Part shown: positions 25,295-35,038 of the stretch, in pieces
Position numbering within the stretch: position 1 is the first letter of the stretch
Layout of the letters: each line of letters opens with the position of its first letter
NCBI GenBank assembly: GCA_003611805.1
Contig: RAYM01000001.1
Location: 1-64,000, forward strand
Source: a bacterium 1xD42-87
Lineage (GTDB): Bacteria > Bacillota > Clostridia > Lachnospirales > Lachnospiraceae
Length of the DNA: 64,000 nucleotides
Reading direction: 5' to 3'
Notes under the pieces: model-generated
What the model was told of the DNA's origin: nothing
The model's input: the letters and a program-made list of their open reading frames with translations, nothing else
Databases searched by the model: none
Program-made: the position numbers and the translations under genes

Positions 25295-26632
25295 TTACCT
25301 TCTCCTATCAATCCCGGTCCGCTGATAATATGCCGCCTTGTCCTTGTACATCTGTGTCTCCGCCGCGGCGAGCACGACGCTGACTCCTGCTTCGCTGTCC
25401 TTCTCCCAGTCAGCGCCCACCGCCATATTGACGGAAGAATCCGCCATGATTTTTCTCAAACGGGCGACCCGCTCCCGAAATTCCGTCTCTCCAATACCCG
25501 CACAGATCGCCAGCAGTTCGTCTCCTCCGATGCGGAACAACTCGTAGGCGTCCCCGAACGCCTCCTTCATACAGGCGCTGGCGGCAAGAATCAGGTGGTC
25601 TCCCGCCTCATGCCCCTCCGCGTCATTCACCCGCTTCAGCCCTGTGATATCCCCGTAAACGATTCCCACGCTCTCCCCGGGGCGCATGCCTTCCGTATAT
25701 TTTACCATGGCATAACGGTTTCCGATCTGGGTGAGCTGGTCAAGATAGGACATTCTCTCCAGATTTTTGACAAGGTTGCGCATTTTCAGCAGGGATTCCA
25801 TAAAATGCCCCATGATCTGCAGCATATTGGAAATGTAGTGCAGAGACTCTGCCGGCGGATTATCCACCCCGTAAAACCCGATTACCCTTCCGTCCTCATA
25901 CAGCGGCACTACCGTAATTGAAGAGATATCCTGCTGTTTCAGCATTTCATATTGAAGCGGATTTTTTGTCCTAACATCTTCGGTATCATCAATCACCACA
26001 CACTTGTCATCTGCAAAGGCACGGTACCATCCCTCGCAGACTTCCGGCGGCACATTTTGCAGATTATCTTTCTGCGGGCTCACACCGTTCGCCACCCACT
26101 CGTAAGTGTTGTCGTCGCCGCCCTGTGCGTTTTTCTCAAAAATATACACTCGTTCGCCGCCGAGCGCCTTGCCCAGATACTCAATCGCAATCTTCAAGGA
26201 AGTTTCCGGGTCAGATGCCAGCATGGCGGTCCGCAGCGCCTCGTTGATCAGCGCCTCCTTGTTCTGATAATCGCGGATGATCTCATTCTGCTTGGTATCT
26301 GCGCTGATATCAATGGCAATCTCGATACGCAGCCTTTTCCCGTCCATCTCTATCAAAGTGTCCTTCACCAATGTATGCCTGTTGTAGACGGGATTGTAAT
26401 ACCGCCACTCTTTAAACTGCCCTGGGACAAGTTCCCTGTTATTACAGATCTCGCACGGCGCGGAGGCATTCTGCAGCACCTCGTAACACTTTTTCCCTCT
26501 GGTCTGTTCCAGAGAGGTGAGTCCGCAGATTGAAAGCGCTCTTTTATTCATATAAATAAATTCATAGGTGTCCACGTCCGCGACGTAGACCAGTTCATTC
26601 ATGTTTTCAAAAAATCCCCAAATGGGTTCCAT
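25295..26632 (-). CDS. Diguanylate cyclase with PAS and GAF sensor domains
   Basis: This is a 445-residue soluble protein. A PAS domain covers about residues 5-110 (VYVADVDTYEFIYMN onward, with a CxxC-like pair at Cys60 and Cys63). A GAF-like domain covers about 130-285, and a GGDEF domain covers 292-440. The active-site loop is FRIGGDELLAIC (GGDEL at 369-373), which keeps the residues for c-di-GMP synthesis. There is no RxxD inhibitory site just upstream, so product inhibition by that route is unlikely. It lacks membrane segments and probably senses a cytoplasmic ligand. The neighbouring carbohydrate genes suggest no specific partner. Confidence 0.9.
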   Translation of the reverse strand: MEPIWGFFENMNELVYVADVDTYEFIYMNKRALSICGLTSLEQTRGKKCYEVLQNASAPCEICNNRELVPGQFKEWRYYNPVYNRHTLVKDTLIEMDGKRLRIEIAIDISADTKQNEIIRDYQNKEALINEALRTAMLASDPETSLKIAIEYLGKALGGERVYIFEKNAQGGDDNTYEWVANGVSPQKDNLQNVPPEVCEGWYRAFADDKCVVIDDTEDVRTKNPLQYEMLKQQDISSITVVPLYEDGRVIGFYGVDNPPAESLHYISNMLQIMGHFMESLLKMRNLVKNLERMSYLDQLTQIGNRYAMVKYTEGMRPGESVGIVYGDITGLKRVNDAEGHEAGDHLILAASACMKEAFGDAYELFRIGGDELLAICAGIGETEFRERVARLRKIMADSSVNMAVGADWEKDSEAGVSVVLAAAETQMYKDKAAYYQRTGIDRRR

Positions 26633-26727
26633 CGATTATTTGTCTCCTTTAAAAACTGCGGTGGCTCTGTCATATCCATCTTATCTATCATATCACAGAG
26701 CAGCCAACAATTCCATGAGAAGAAACA

Positions 26728-28272
26728 TTATAACCGGTAAATCCCCGCGGAACAGGGTGCCGCCGCAAAGCCGCCCGCCGCTCCTTCGATCCTGCCTCCT
26801 ATCGTATAGAGCGCTTCCCCGGGTCTTACACCGCCGCTTAAGGGCTGTTTTCTGTCGGAAGGGTTAAGGACCACCAGCAGCTTTTCGCCATCGCCCTTTC
26901 TGACAAACATAAGCGGGTAATTATCGCTCTGTATAAACTCAATTTCCCCGTCGTTTCGCAACGCCGCATGGGACTGTCTGAACGCAATCAGCCGCTTTAC
27001 CTCGCTGTAGAGGGAATCCACATACCCGACCTGCGCCGCCACCGTCGGACGATCCGGCGCGCTGTCCTGCGGAATGTAAAGCAGCTCCGGCTTCGCCGCC
27101 GAAAACCCGGCATTCAGGGAATCATCCCACTGCATAGGAGAACGCGAACCGGTCCGCTCATAACCGCCTTCCACCGAATGCAGCCCTTCCACATACCGCA
27201 TTCCGATTTCGTCGCCATAATAAATAAAAGGTGCGCCCGGCATGGTCAGTAAGAAGGCGAAAGCAAGCTTCATCTCCTCCTTATCAAGCCTCCTTGCCAG
27301 CCTTTCCATGTCGTGATTGCCCGAAGGAATGCAAATCAGCCCGCCGCAGGATTTCGCGTAACTCTCCTGATATTTTTCCCAGAAAGCGCTGACATCCCCT
27401 TTTCCCCTTCTGGAAAACCAAGGCTCGTCACAGCGGAACAAGTCGTTATAATGGGAAGGACCGAAATGCAGCAGAAAATCCATATGGAAACCGCCCGCCA
27501 GAGACTTGTCCGGCTCGCCCCACTCGGAAACCAGCACCGCCGCGGGAAATTCCCTGTCAAGGAACGCCCTGACATCCTGCCAGAGTTTGATCGTGCCCTT
27601 GCTGTCCTCGTCGTTTTTCACAAGGGAGTGCGCCATATCCACACGGAACCCGTCGCAGCCCGCCGAAAGCCAGAAGCGCATCACGTCTTTCATTGCCTCC
27701 CTCGTCGCCAGCGGTCCCGGCGCATCCATCGCCTGCTGCCATTTCTTTTCGGGATCAGGCTTATAATATCCATAGTTTAGCGCGGGCTGATGAGAGAAGA
27801 AATTCACCCCGCAGGCGCCCACACGCTCCGAGATTCCCTTGAGGGCGTTCATGCCGTCCGGCTCTTCCCACGTGCTGTCCGTCCATACATAGCGGTCCGT
27901 GTACTCGTTTCGTGCCGCCTTCATGGATTCACGAAACCATTTGTGGTTCACCGAAGTATGCCCCGGCACCAAGTCCAAAAGCACATGCATCTCCCGCTTG
28001 TGGGCCTCCTTGAAAAGCTGCACCAGATCCTCATTCGTCCCATAGCGGGGCGCAACGGTGAAGTAGTCCTCCACATCGTACCCCGCGTCGTAGAAGGGCG
28101 ACAGAAAACAGGGGTTCAGCCAGAGTGCATTGCAGCCAAGCTCCTTGATATAATCCAGTTTTTCGATAATGCCCTGCATATCCCCGATACCGTCAGCGTT
28201 GGTATCGTTGAAGGACTGCGGATAAATTTCATAAAAGATTGCTGTGTTAAGCCAGTTCGGTCTGCCTGCCAT
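26728..28272 (-). CDS. GH13 alpha-glucosidase / oligo-1,6-glucosidase-like
   Basis: This is a 514-residue cytoplasmic GH13 enzyme. The (beta/alpha)8 barrel shows YEIYPQSFNDTNADG, DLVPGHTS, DGFRVDMAHS (nucleophile Asp212), VSEWGEPD (acid/base Glu250) and SGNHDMER (Asp321), followed by a beta-sandwich domain C. The second calcium-like motif and the lack of a signal peptide fit intracellular oligosaccharide hydrolysis in the oligo-1,6-glucosidase group. Specificity among isomaltose, trehalose-type and maltodextrin substrates cannot be settled. GAGGAGG precedes the ATG. Confidence 0.9.
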   Translation of the reverse strand: MAGRPNWLNTAIFYEIYPQSFNDTNADGIGDMQGIIEKLDYIKELGCNALWLNPCFLSPFYDAGYDVEDYFTVAPRYGTNEDLVQLFKEAHKREMHVLLDLVPGHTSVNHKWFRESMKAARNEYTDRYVWTDSTWEEPDGMNALKGISERVGACGVNFFSHQPALNYGYYKPDPEKKWQQAMDAPGPLATREAMKDVMRFWLSAGCDGFRVDMAHSLVKNDEDSKGTIKLWQDVRAFLDREFPAAVLVSEWGEPDKSLAGGFHMDFLLHFGPSHYNDLFRCDEPWFSRRGKGDVSAFWEKYQESYAKSCGGLICIPSGNHDMERLARRLDKEEMKLAFAFLLTMPGAPFIYYGDEIGMRYVEGLHSVEGGYERTGSRSPMQWDDSLNAGFSAAKPELLYIPQDSAPDRPTVAAQVGYVDSLYSEVKRLIAFRQSHAALRNDGEIEFIQSDNYPLMFVRKGDGEKLLVVLNPSDRKQPLSGGVRPGEALYTIGGRIEGAAGGFAAAPCSAGIYRL

Positions 28273-28300
28273 AGTAGGTTCCTCCTCTTATTTTTATTTC

Positions 28301-28987
28301 TTACGCCATTACTTTATATCTCATATAGACATATTCATAAATTCTCTGTCTATATGTAAAAATCACCTGATCAGGATAACTATCCGGCAGTTCCGCCCAC
28401 AATATATCTCCAATGAGTGTATCCACCTGTGCTTTCGTCTCCTGCTTTTCCGTCCAATGATCGAGTTCCGCAATCTTACTTTTAATCTTAGCAAGTAACT
28501 CTACCGCGACACTTTTTATTTTCTTGATATCCTCTTTTGACAGATTTTCATTGAAAAGCATATCATATAAAGATAATTTCTCATCACTCGTAAAGCCTTC
28601 ACGGACATATCTCTGTTCTTCCTCATCCATGGAATTTGCCAAATCCATAAGCTCCATAAATACCTTTTCGATATTCGCTCGATCCTGCTCCTTATTATAT
28701 TCTTCAATAATTTTCTGATAGCGTTCATAATAATTAATCCGCTGGGGATTAACCTTGAGCATCTCATCCAATCGCATCTGAATCAGTTCCTCAAGCTCCG
28801 TCAGCATAAGATTTTTTCTTTTTGCTTTAGCAAATTCCCTGCAAAGCAAATCAAAATCAATCTTACTGATATCAAACCGTTTCGCCATACTTTGGTTTCC
28901 GGCTACTCTCTCTATCAAAATATAATCACTCAGTATACCATTAATTTGCACCATTAAGTCAACTGTGTCTATATACTTTTTCTTTTG
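28301..28987 (-). pseudogene. HsdR C-terminal remnant, type I restriction enzyme
   Basis: The frame matches the C-terminal helical domain of type I restriction subunit R. RFDISKIDFDLLCREFAKAK, LIQMRLDEML, RINYYERYQKIIEEYN and EEEQRYVREGFTSDEKLSLY are characteristic, and the protein ends DQVIFTYRQRIYEYVYMRY. Only about 225 residues remain of a protein normally near 1000. The nuclease and helicase domains are absent. The reading frame stays open upstream to about 28988, precisely where the IS30 terminal repeat begins. An internal ATG at 28954 could start a fragment, but there is no good ribosome binding site. No hsdM or hsdS is in the window. Confidence 0.8.
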
Positions 28988-30705
28988 TGAATTGTAAATT
29001 TAAATTCTACCCATGCACCTCTCATATAGAACTTAGTCTTTCACACTAAAGGTTTACTCTTTCACACGCATATTGATAAGCGCCTCTTTTTTTTGTATCC
29101 TCTTTACTGTTTCCCGATGGCGGTAAAGGAGGTTCATTATGTCGGATTTAATACCTGGAAACCAAAAACATCTTACTCTCGCAGACAGGCAGTTTATTGA
29201 AGAATCCCTTAACAGCCAGCGTTCCTTCCGTGATATTGCAAAGTACCTCTGTAAGGATCCTTCCACCATCTCTAAAGAGGTCTTTCGCCACCGTATCGCT
29301 AATACCTGGAACCGGGGCAGCTTTAATAACCCCTATAACTTCTGTGTCCGCAGATACAAATGCAGGAAACAGAATGCCTGCAGGAAACTGGTCATCTGCG
29401 ACACCCTGTGCCGCTCCTGCCACATTTGTAACAACGTCTGTCCCGACTTTGAACGGGAATCCTGCAGCCGGATCGAACGGGCTCCCTATGTCTGCAACGG
29501 CTGCAATAAACCCTGTCATCTGTGCACCGTACAGACTAAGTACAATTATAACGCAAAAGCCGCCCAGCGCCTCTATGATGAACGGCTCGTCTCTTCCAGG
29601 GAAGGCGTAAATTTAAGCAGAAAGGAACTGAATAGGCTTAATGAGGTTGTAACCCCTTTGATCGCACAGGGACAGTCTCCTTACATGATTGTCGCCGGAC
29701 ACCCGGAACCGGGAATCTCAGTCAAAACCCTCTATAACTACATTGACCAGGGTATCCTTTTAAGCCGGAACATCCATTTAAAGCGTAAGGTGAAATTTAA
29801 ACCCCGCAAAAAGAAGAATACCGCCATAACTAACCGGGCCGTATTTACAGGCAGGACTTACCATGACTTTAAGAGTGGCTGCTGTGATGAACTGGATTTC
29901 GTCCAGATGGACACTGTCCTATCTGCCAGGGGCTCAGACAAATGCATCCTGACCCTGTATTTTCCCCATATGGAACTCCTGATCGGCAGGCTGATGAACC
30001 GCTGTACACAGGGGGCCGTAAAAGCGGAGTTTGACAAGATCCAGAATGCCCTAGGAAATGCTTTCGGGTTTTCCTGTGTATTCCCGGTCATACTCACCGA
30101 CAGGGGCAGTGAGTTCGGAGACCCGGAGTCGCTGGAGCATGACAGGAACGGACAGGCAAGGACAGGCATTTTCTACTGTGACCCTATGCGCAGCTGCCAG
30201 AAAGGCGGCATTGAAAATGTCCACACGATGCTGCGGATGATCCTTCCCAAGGGCACTGTGTTTGAGAGCCTCACGCAATGGGATATACGAAAGGCTGTTG
30301 ATCATGTGAACAACGCGCCCCGCAGAAAGTTAGGCGGGCGCACGCCTTATGAACTCGCCGCCAAAACCTTTGGTGCGGAAACCCTGCAAAAGCTGCAGCT
30401 CCGGTATGTCGCACCTGATGAGGTGACGCTGTCCCCGAAGCTGCTCAAGTAACTTTATAAAATTTATGCAAAACCGCCACCGGGCAGAAATCTGAAATTT
30501 TTCATAACAGCCTGTGGAATTTAGTCTTACATACACCCTTTCCAGAGGTTTGTTTGCTATACCCTTAAAAACGGTTTTTAACATAAATTTTAGATGAGTA
30601 TACCACATCAGCCGCCATTTATCACCAAAAAACTTTAAAAAATATGCGGTTTTCAAAGGGCATGTAGAATTTACTGTTTCATATGGAAGTTAGTTTTACA
30701 ATTCA
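28988..30705 (+). mobile_element. IS30-family insertion sequence
   Basis: A transposase gene is enclosed by imperfect terminal inverted repeats: TGAATTGTAAA at the left and its complement TTTACAATTCA at the right. Related inner blocks (AAATTCTAC-CATGC) also occur on both sides. The outermost flanks show no convincing direct duplication, which suggests that a deletion or recombination removed one original flank. The element is about 1.7 kb and looks intact. Confidence 0.75.
29139..30452 (+). CDS. IS30-family transposase
   Basis: This is a 437-residue transposase. An N-terminal helix-turn-helix (LADRQFIEESLNSQRSFRDI, then STISKEV) is followed by a Cys-rich insertion at about residues 65-130 with many CxxC pairs, probably zinc-binding. 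A DDE catalytic core follows, with the first Asp in FVQMDT, the second in LTDRGSEF, and Glu in KGGIENVH. The frame is complete and AAAGGAGG precedes the ATG, so the element may be active. It lies between the truncated hsdR and the toxin gene, pointing the opposite way to both. Confidence 0.92.
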   Translation: MSDLIPGNQKHLTLADRQFIEESLNSQRSFRDIAKYLCKDPSTISKEVFRHRIANTWNRGSFNNPYNFCVRRYKCRKQNACRKLVICDTLCRSCHICNNVCPDFERESCSRIERAPYVCNGCNKPCHLCTVQTKYNYNAKAAQRLYDERLVSSREGVNLSRKELNRLNEVVTPLIAQGQSPYMIVAGHPEPGISVKTLYNYIDQGILLSRNIHLKRKVKFKPRKKKNTAITNRAVFTGRTYHDFKSGCCDELDFVQMDTVLSARGSDKCILTLYFPHMELLIGRLMNRCTQGAVKAEFDKIQNALGNAFGFSCVFPVILTDRGSEFGDPESLEHDRNGQARTGIFYCDPMRSCQKGGIENVHTMLRMILPKGTVFESLTQWDIRKAVDHVNNAPRRKLGGRTPYELAAKTFGAETLQKLQLRYVAPDEVTLSPKLLK

Positions 30706-31028
30706 GGCTTAAGACCTTTTTCGTTATATGTTTCTGAATACTCGGTTAAATATAAGTTTAGTTCCGAATGCGTCCCAATCCTGTTAAGCATCAAAACAAG
30801 TACATCACCACATATCTCATAAATCAACAACCAGTCCGGCTCAATGTGGCATTCCCGGGTGCCTTTATAATTACCCGTAAGTTCGTGATTTCTATATTTC
30901 GCATCCAGCATTCCGCCATTCGCCAGAATATCAACTACATCAAACAGTTTATCAAGATTCCTATTTTGCTTTTTAGCAAGTTTTAAATCCTTTTTAAACT
31001 GATTGGTAAACTGTACATCGTATTTCAT
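30696..31028 (-). CDS. YafQ/RelE-type mRNA interferase toxin
   Basis: This 110-residue protein is of the RelE/ParE superfamily, YafQ group. FTNQFKKDLKLAKKQNRNLD, RNHELTGNYKGTRECHIEPD, WLLIYEI and LVLMLNRIGTHSEL match the family; the last contains the conserved His and a usual near-terminal position. YafQ toxins cut mRNA on the ribosome and are held inactive by the DinJ antitoxin. About 20 residues follow the normal end, and the last codons (…KPEL, stop) lie inside the right terminal repeat of the IS30 element. The tail may therefore be altered by the insertion. The start overlaps the antitoxin stop by four bases (ATGA). Confidence 0.85.
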   Translation of the reverse strand: MKYDVQFTNQFKKDLKLAKKQNRNLDKLFDVVDILANGGMLDAKYRNHELTGNYKGTRECHIEPDWLLIYEICGDVLVLMLNRIGTHSELNLYLTEYSETYNEKGLKPEL

Positions 31029-31297
31029 ATGTCAAGCGCCGCCTTAAGTTCATCCATACTGGCATATCTCGGCGCGTCAGGATCAGCCATGAGCTTTCTG
31101 CCCTCCTCAATGGCTGCTGCCGTTGTTTCGTTCGGTACATCCAGCTTTAGTTCAAAAGGAATCCCATGTTCACGAATCGCGGTTCTCAAAAACATATTGA
31201 CAGCAGTTGTCATATTCAACCCGAGTTCAGCGAAAATCTCTTCCGCCTGATCTTTGATGCCCTTATCTGTTCTAATATTCAAATTTGTGGTTGCCAT
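31025..31297 (-). CDS. DinJ/RelB-family antitoxin
   Basis: This is a 90-residue antitoxin. The N-terminal ribbon-helix-helix (TTNLNIRTDKGIKDQAEEIF, then LGLNMTTAVNMFLRTAIREH) dimerises and binds the operator. The C-terminal part (RKLMADPDAPRYASMDELKA) wraps the toxin. The ATG at 31297 is chosen over an upstream ATG because GGAGG lies eight bases before it. It is co-transcribed and translationally coupled with the YafQ-like toxin from a near-consensus promoter. Such cassettes often sit beside insertion sequences and restriction remnants, as here. Confidence 0.9.
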   Translation of the reverse strand: MATTNLNIRTDKGIKDQAEEIFAELGLNMTTAVNMFLRTAIREHGIPFELKLDVPNETTAAAIEEGRKLMADPDAPRYASMDELKAALDI

Positions 31298-31320
31298 AAA
31301 GAATACCTCCATTCGAAAAT

Positions 31321-31350
31321 ATTATATCCAAAACATTCGTTTGTTGTCAA
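31321..31350 (-). promoter_or_regulatory. Near-consensus promoter of toxin-antitoxin operon
   Basis: TTGACA (31345-31350) and TATAAT (31321-31326) are spaced 18 bp on the minus strand. CGAAT motifs on both sides of the -10 may be arms of the antitoxin operator. Confidence 0.7.
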
Positions 31351-31360
31351 TACATTGTCA

Positions 31361-34300
31361 TTATATTAGCATCTCCTCCATCTTAGCCAGCGCCTCCCCC
31401 GTCAGCATGAGCAGTGTCTCCTCATCTTTCTCGATCACCCCGCACTTTCTGTAATGGAGATAAAAGGTGGGATCGCCCTTCGGATCAAACCGCAGCCGTC
31501 CGCCGTAATCGCTTATGAGCAGCGGAATATTTTCCACCCGGATCGGTGCTTCGGGACGAAGCGTAAAACTGATCCGCTCATTCTTCCCCTTCACCTCCGG
31601 CATGTAAAGCCTGTGGGCGTGGGAGCGGATCAGCGCGATCCGCAGAAGATTCCCCACCGATTTTGGAATTCGACCAAATCGGTCAAGCAATTCTTCCCGC
31701 ATATCGTCGCACTCCCGCTCGTTCTCAATGCCCGCAATCCGCTTATAGATATCCAGCTTCTGCACTTCGTTCACAATATATTCCGGCGGAATGTATGCGT
31801 CCACATCCAGATCCACAAGGGTATTGAAATCCTCGATCACGGAAATGCCCTTCTTCGTCTTGACCGCCTCGTTTAGCATTTTGCAGTAGAGGTCGTACCC
31901 CACCGCCTGCATATGGCCGTGCTGGCTTTTCCCCAGAAGGCTGCCCGCGCCGCGGATTTCCAAGTCGCGCATGGCAATCTTAAAACCGCTGCCCAGCTCC
32001 GTAAATTCCCGGATCGCCTCAAGTCGCTTCTCCGCCACTTCTTTAAGCACCTTATCCCGCTTGTACATAAGGAAGGCGTAAGCCGTCCGATTGGAGCGCC
32101 CCACGCGTCCTCTGAGCTGATAAAGCTGGGAAAGTCCCATCTGGTCAGAATCGTGGATAATCATGGTATTTACGTTAGAAATGTCCAAACCTGTCTCAAT
32201 GATGGTGGTGGACACCAGCACGTCAATCTCCCCGTTCACGAAATCAAACATGATCCGCTCCAGCTCGGATTCCTTCATTTGCCCGTGGGCGAACGCCACA
32301 TTTGCCTCCGGCACGAGATCGCTGATCGCCGCCGCCACATCCGCGATATTGTTGACTCTGTTGTAGACGTAATAAACCTGTCCCTCTCTGGCAAGTTCCC
32401 GGACAATCGCCTCCCTGACCATCTCCTCATTGTACTCGCAGACAAAGGTCTGGATCGGCAGTCTGTCCTCGGGCGCCTCCTCCAGCACACTCATGTCCCG
32501 GATACCCACCAGACTCATGTGGAGCGTCCGCGGAATGGGCGTTGCCGTCAGTGTCAGCACGTCTATATTCTCTTTCAATTTTTTAATTTTTTCCTTATGG
32601 GTCACGCCGAAACGCTGTTCCTCGTCGATGATCAGAAGGCCCAGATCTTTGTATTCCACATCCGCGGACAATACACGGTGGGTACCGATCACGATATCCA
32701 CCATGCCCTTCTTCAAATCTGTGATTGTCTTTTTCTGCTCCGCAGCCGTGCGGAACCGGGAAAGCAGGTCAATCCGCACGGGAAAATCCTTCATTCTCTG
32801 CACAAAGGTATGGTAATGCTGCTGTGCCAGAATGGTGGTGGGCACGAGATAAACCACCTGTTTATTCTCCTGCACCGCCTTAAACGCCGCGCGGATGGCG
32901 ATCTCCGTCTTTCCGTAACCCACGTCGCCGCAGATCAGGCGATCCATGATTTTCTCGCTCTCCATGTCCTCCTTGGTGGCGGCGATGGCAAGCACCTGAT
33001 CCTCCGTCTCCTCAAAGGGAAACATTTCCTCAAACTCCCGCTGCCAGACCGTGTCCGCCCCGTAACAGTAGCCCTTTCCATTTTGTCTGGCGGCGTAAAG
33101 CTCCACCAGATCCCCGGCGATCTCCTCCACCGCCGTGCGCACCTTGGACTTGGTCTTGGTCCACTCCTGCGTCCCCAGCTTATTCAGCTTCGGTTTCGTG
33201 CCGCCGTCCGCCGAAGCGTATTTCTGGATCACGTCAAGCCCTGTCGCAAGCACATAGAGGATGCCGCCGTCCCGGTATGAAATCTTCATGTAGTCCTTCA
33301 CCACATGCTCCACTTCCACCTTCTCAATGCCCTGATAAATCCCGAGACCGTGACTCTCATGCACCACATAGTCCCCGACCTTCAAATCATTAAAGTCGTT
33401 AATCTTCTGCCCTTCATAAACCTTTTTCTTTCTCTTCTTCTTTTTCTGCGCACCAAAAATATCGCTCTCCGCAATGACCATAAACTGCAGAAGCGGATAT
33501 TCAAACCCCTTCCGAACCCTTCCGTAAGCCGTCATCACTTCCCCCGGCTGCAACTCGCGCATGGGGTCTTCCGTGTAGAAAGCGTTCAACTCCTGATCCC
33601 TCAAGTCCTCCGCCAGCCGTTTGGCGCGGGTTCTCGAGCCGGAAAGCAGCAGTATGCGGTAGCCCTTTTTCTTATAATTTTTTAAGTCCTTCACCAGCGA
33701 CTCGAAACTGTTATTATAGGAGGGAAGACTTCGCGCCTGCACCGCAAATTTATGCCCCGCCTTGATAAGCGGATTTTTCCCCTCCATGGAAGAAAGACTC
33801 ACAACACGGCGGTTTTCCAGCCCTGCCGCCACCGTCAGCGCCGGAAACAGGATGTCCATCTGCCCCGGCAGAATATACCCTTTCTCGGCGCGGTGCGCCA
33901 TGCTCTCCCGGAATTCCAGCTCCACCGCGTCCACGTGCTCCTTAATGCGCAGCGGCTCATCCAGAAAAACACATGACTCCTCCCCCGCGAAGCAGTCCGC
34001 AAAGGACGATAATTCCGAATAAAAATAGCGCACATAGCTGTCCAGATTGATCGCGTTATAAGAAACGCCAAGCTCCGTAAGCGTCTCCGTCAGCTCCCGG
34101 TTCTGCACCTCGATCCGGTGCGCCTCCTCGGTCTTCATCTGCTTTCTGAGCGTTTCCGCCTGCTTCTTCGCCTCTTTCTGAATCTTTTTCAGTCCCGCCG
34201 AAAGTTCCTCCTTCGACAGAATAAGCTCCGTGGCCGGATAGACGGACACCGCCTCCAGCTTCTCAATGGAGCGCTGGCTCAGAACGTCAAAGCTGCGGAT

Positions 34301-34900
34301 CGACTCCACCTCGTCCCCCCACAGCTCAATCCTGTAAGGATTTTCCTCCGTCAGATCAAAAATATCTACAATGCCGCCCCGGATGCTGAACTGCCCCGGC
34401 TCCTCCACCTGGTCGCATCTCTCATAGCCAAGCCCCGATAAGGTGGACGCCAGCTCATGCTCCTCCACGGACGACTGCCTGTCTATGGAAACGACATGCC
34501 TGCGCCAGTCCTCCAGGGACACCTGTGGCGCCATCAGCGCGTCAAAGGTGGTGATCACGGTAAGCGGCGCCCCTTCCGCCATCCTGCGGAAAACCTTGAT
34601 CCGCTCCTTGGTGAGCTGATTGCCGTGAATGTCCGCCTGAAAGAATATCAGATCCTTTGCCGGATACAGCATGACACTCCTGTCATAAAATTGATAATCT
34701 TCGTACAATTCTTTTGCACGCAAATCGTTAAAAGTAATAATCAGTTTCCGACGGAAGCCTTCGCTCAACCCATAAATCATATGCAGTTTTTGGGAGTCCG
34801 CGCAGCCGCTCAATGCGGCGGACGCTTTTCCTCTCGCAAGCAGCTCCCGTATCTCTTCATATTCCCCCAGCTCCGAAAGCGGGGCAAGTAATGCTCTCAT
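31361..34900 (-). CDS. mfd: Transcription-repair coupling factor
   Basis: This 1179-residue protein is full length. The N-terminal UvrB-homology region contains FSIRGGIVDIFDLT. An RNA polymerase-interacting CarD-like domain is recognisable from DYVVHESHGLGIYQGIEKV. The RecG-like translocase has Walker A GDVGYGKTEIA at about residue 655, the DEEQRFGV box and LTATPIPRTL, followed by the TRCF C-terminal domain. Mfd removes RNA polymerase stalled at lesions and recruits UvrA. It lies directly downstream of pth, the usual Firmicute order. AGAGGTC precedes the ATG. Nothing looks disrupted. Confidence 0.97.
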   Translation of the reverse strand: MRALLAPLSELGEYEEIRELLARGKASAALSGCADSQKLHMIYGLSEGFRRKLIITFNDLRAKELYEDYQFYDRSVMLYPAKDLIFFQADIHGNQLTKERIKVFRRMAEGAPLTVITTFDALMAPQVSLEDWRRHVVSIDRQSSVEEHELASTLSGLGYERCDQVEEPGQFSIRGGIVDIFDLTEENPYRIELWGDEVESIRSFDVLSQRSIEKLEAVSVYPATELILSKEELSAGLKKIQKEAKKQAETLRKQMKTEEAHRIEVQNRELTETLTELGVSYNAINLDSYVRYFYSELSSFADCFAGEESCVFLDEPLRIKEHVDAVELEFRESMAHRAEKGYILPGQMDILFPALTVAAGLENRRVVSLSSMEGKNPLIKAGHKFAVQARSLPSYNNSFESLVKDLKNYKKKGYRILLLSGSRTRAKRLAEDLRDQELNAFYTEDPMRELQPGEVMTAYGRVRKGFEYPLLQFMVIAESDIFGAQKKKKRKKKVYEGQKINDFNDLKVGDYVVHESHGLGIYQGIEKVEVEHVVKDYMKISYRDGGILYVLATGLDVIQKYASADGGTKPKLNKLGTQEWTKTKSKVRTAVEEIAGDLVELYAARQNGKGYCYGADTVWQREFEEMFPFEETEDQVLAIAATKEDMESEKIMDRLICGDVGYGKTEIAIRAAFKAVQENKQVVYLVPTTILAQQHYHTFVQRMKDFPVRIDLLSRFRTAAEQKKTITDLKKGMVDIVIGTHRVLSADVEYKDLGLLIIDEEQRFGVTHKEKIKKLKENIDVLTLTATPIPRTLHMSLVGIRDMSVLEEAPEDRLPIQTFVCEYNEEMVREAIVRELAREGQVYYVYNRVNNIADVAAAISDLVPEANVAFAHGQMKESELERIMFDFVNGEIDVLVSTTIIETGLDISNVNTMIIHDSDQMGLSQLYQLRGRVGRSNRTAYAFLMYKRDKVLKEVAEKRLEAIREFTELGSGFKIAMRDLEIRGAGSLLGKSQHGHMQAVGYDLYCKMLNEAVKTKKGISVIEDFNTLVDLDVDAYIPPEYIVNEVQKLDIYKRIAGIENERECDDMREELLDRFGRIPKSVGNLLRIALIRSHAHRLYMPEVKGKNERISFTLRPEAPIRVENIPLLISDYGGRLRFDPKGDPTFYLHYRKCGVIEKDEETLLMLTGEALAKMEEMLI

Positions 34901-35038
34901 GCAGACCTCTTTCTATCCTTAAAACTGCCAACACCCATCTTCCTATAACCGTGTTCCTTTTGCGCTGTCTATCGCTTTCACCCTTATCACTGATACCGCT
35001 CGTCCTTCGCCTCTGATCAGCTTATCGCACGACGCTTC

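Noticed and set aside
28980-30715. Target-site duplication around the IS30 element
   Set aside because: The flanking bases (TTTTG on the left, GGCTT on the right) do not match; none is claimed.
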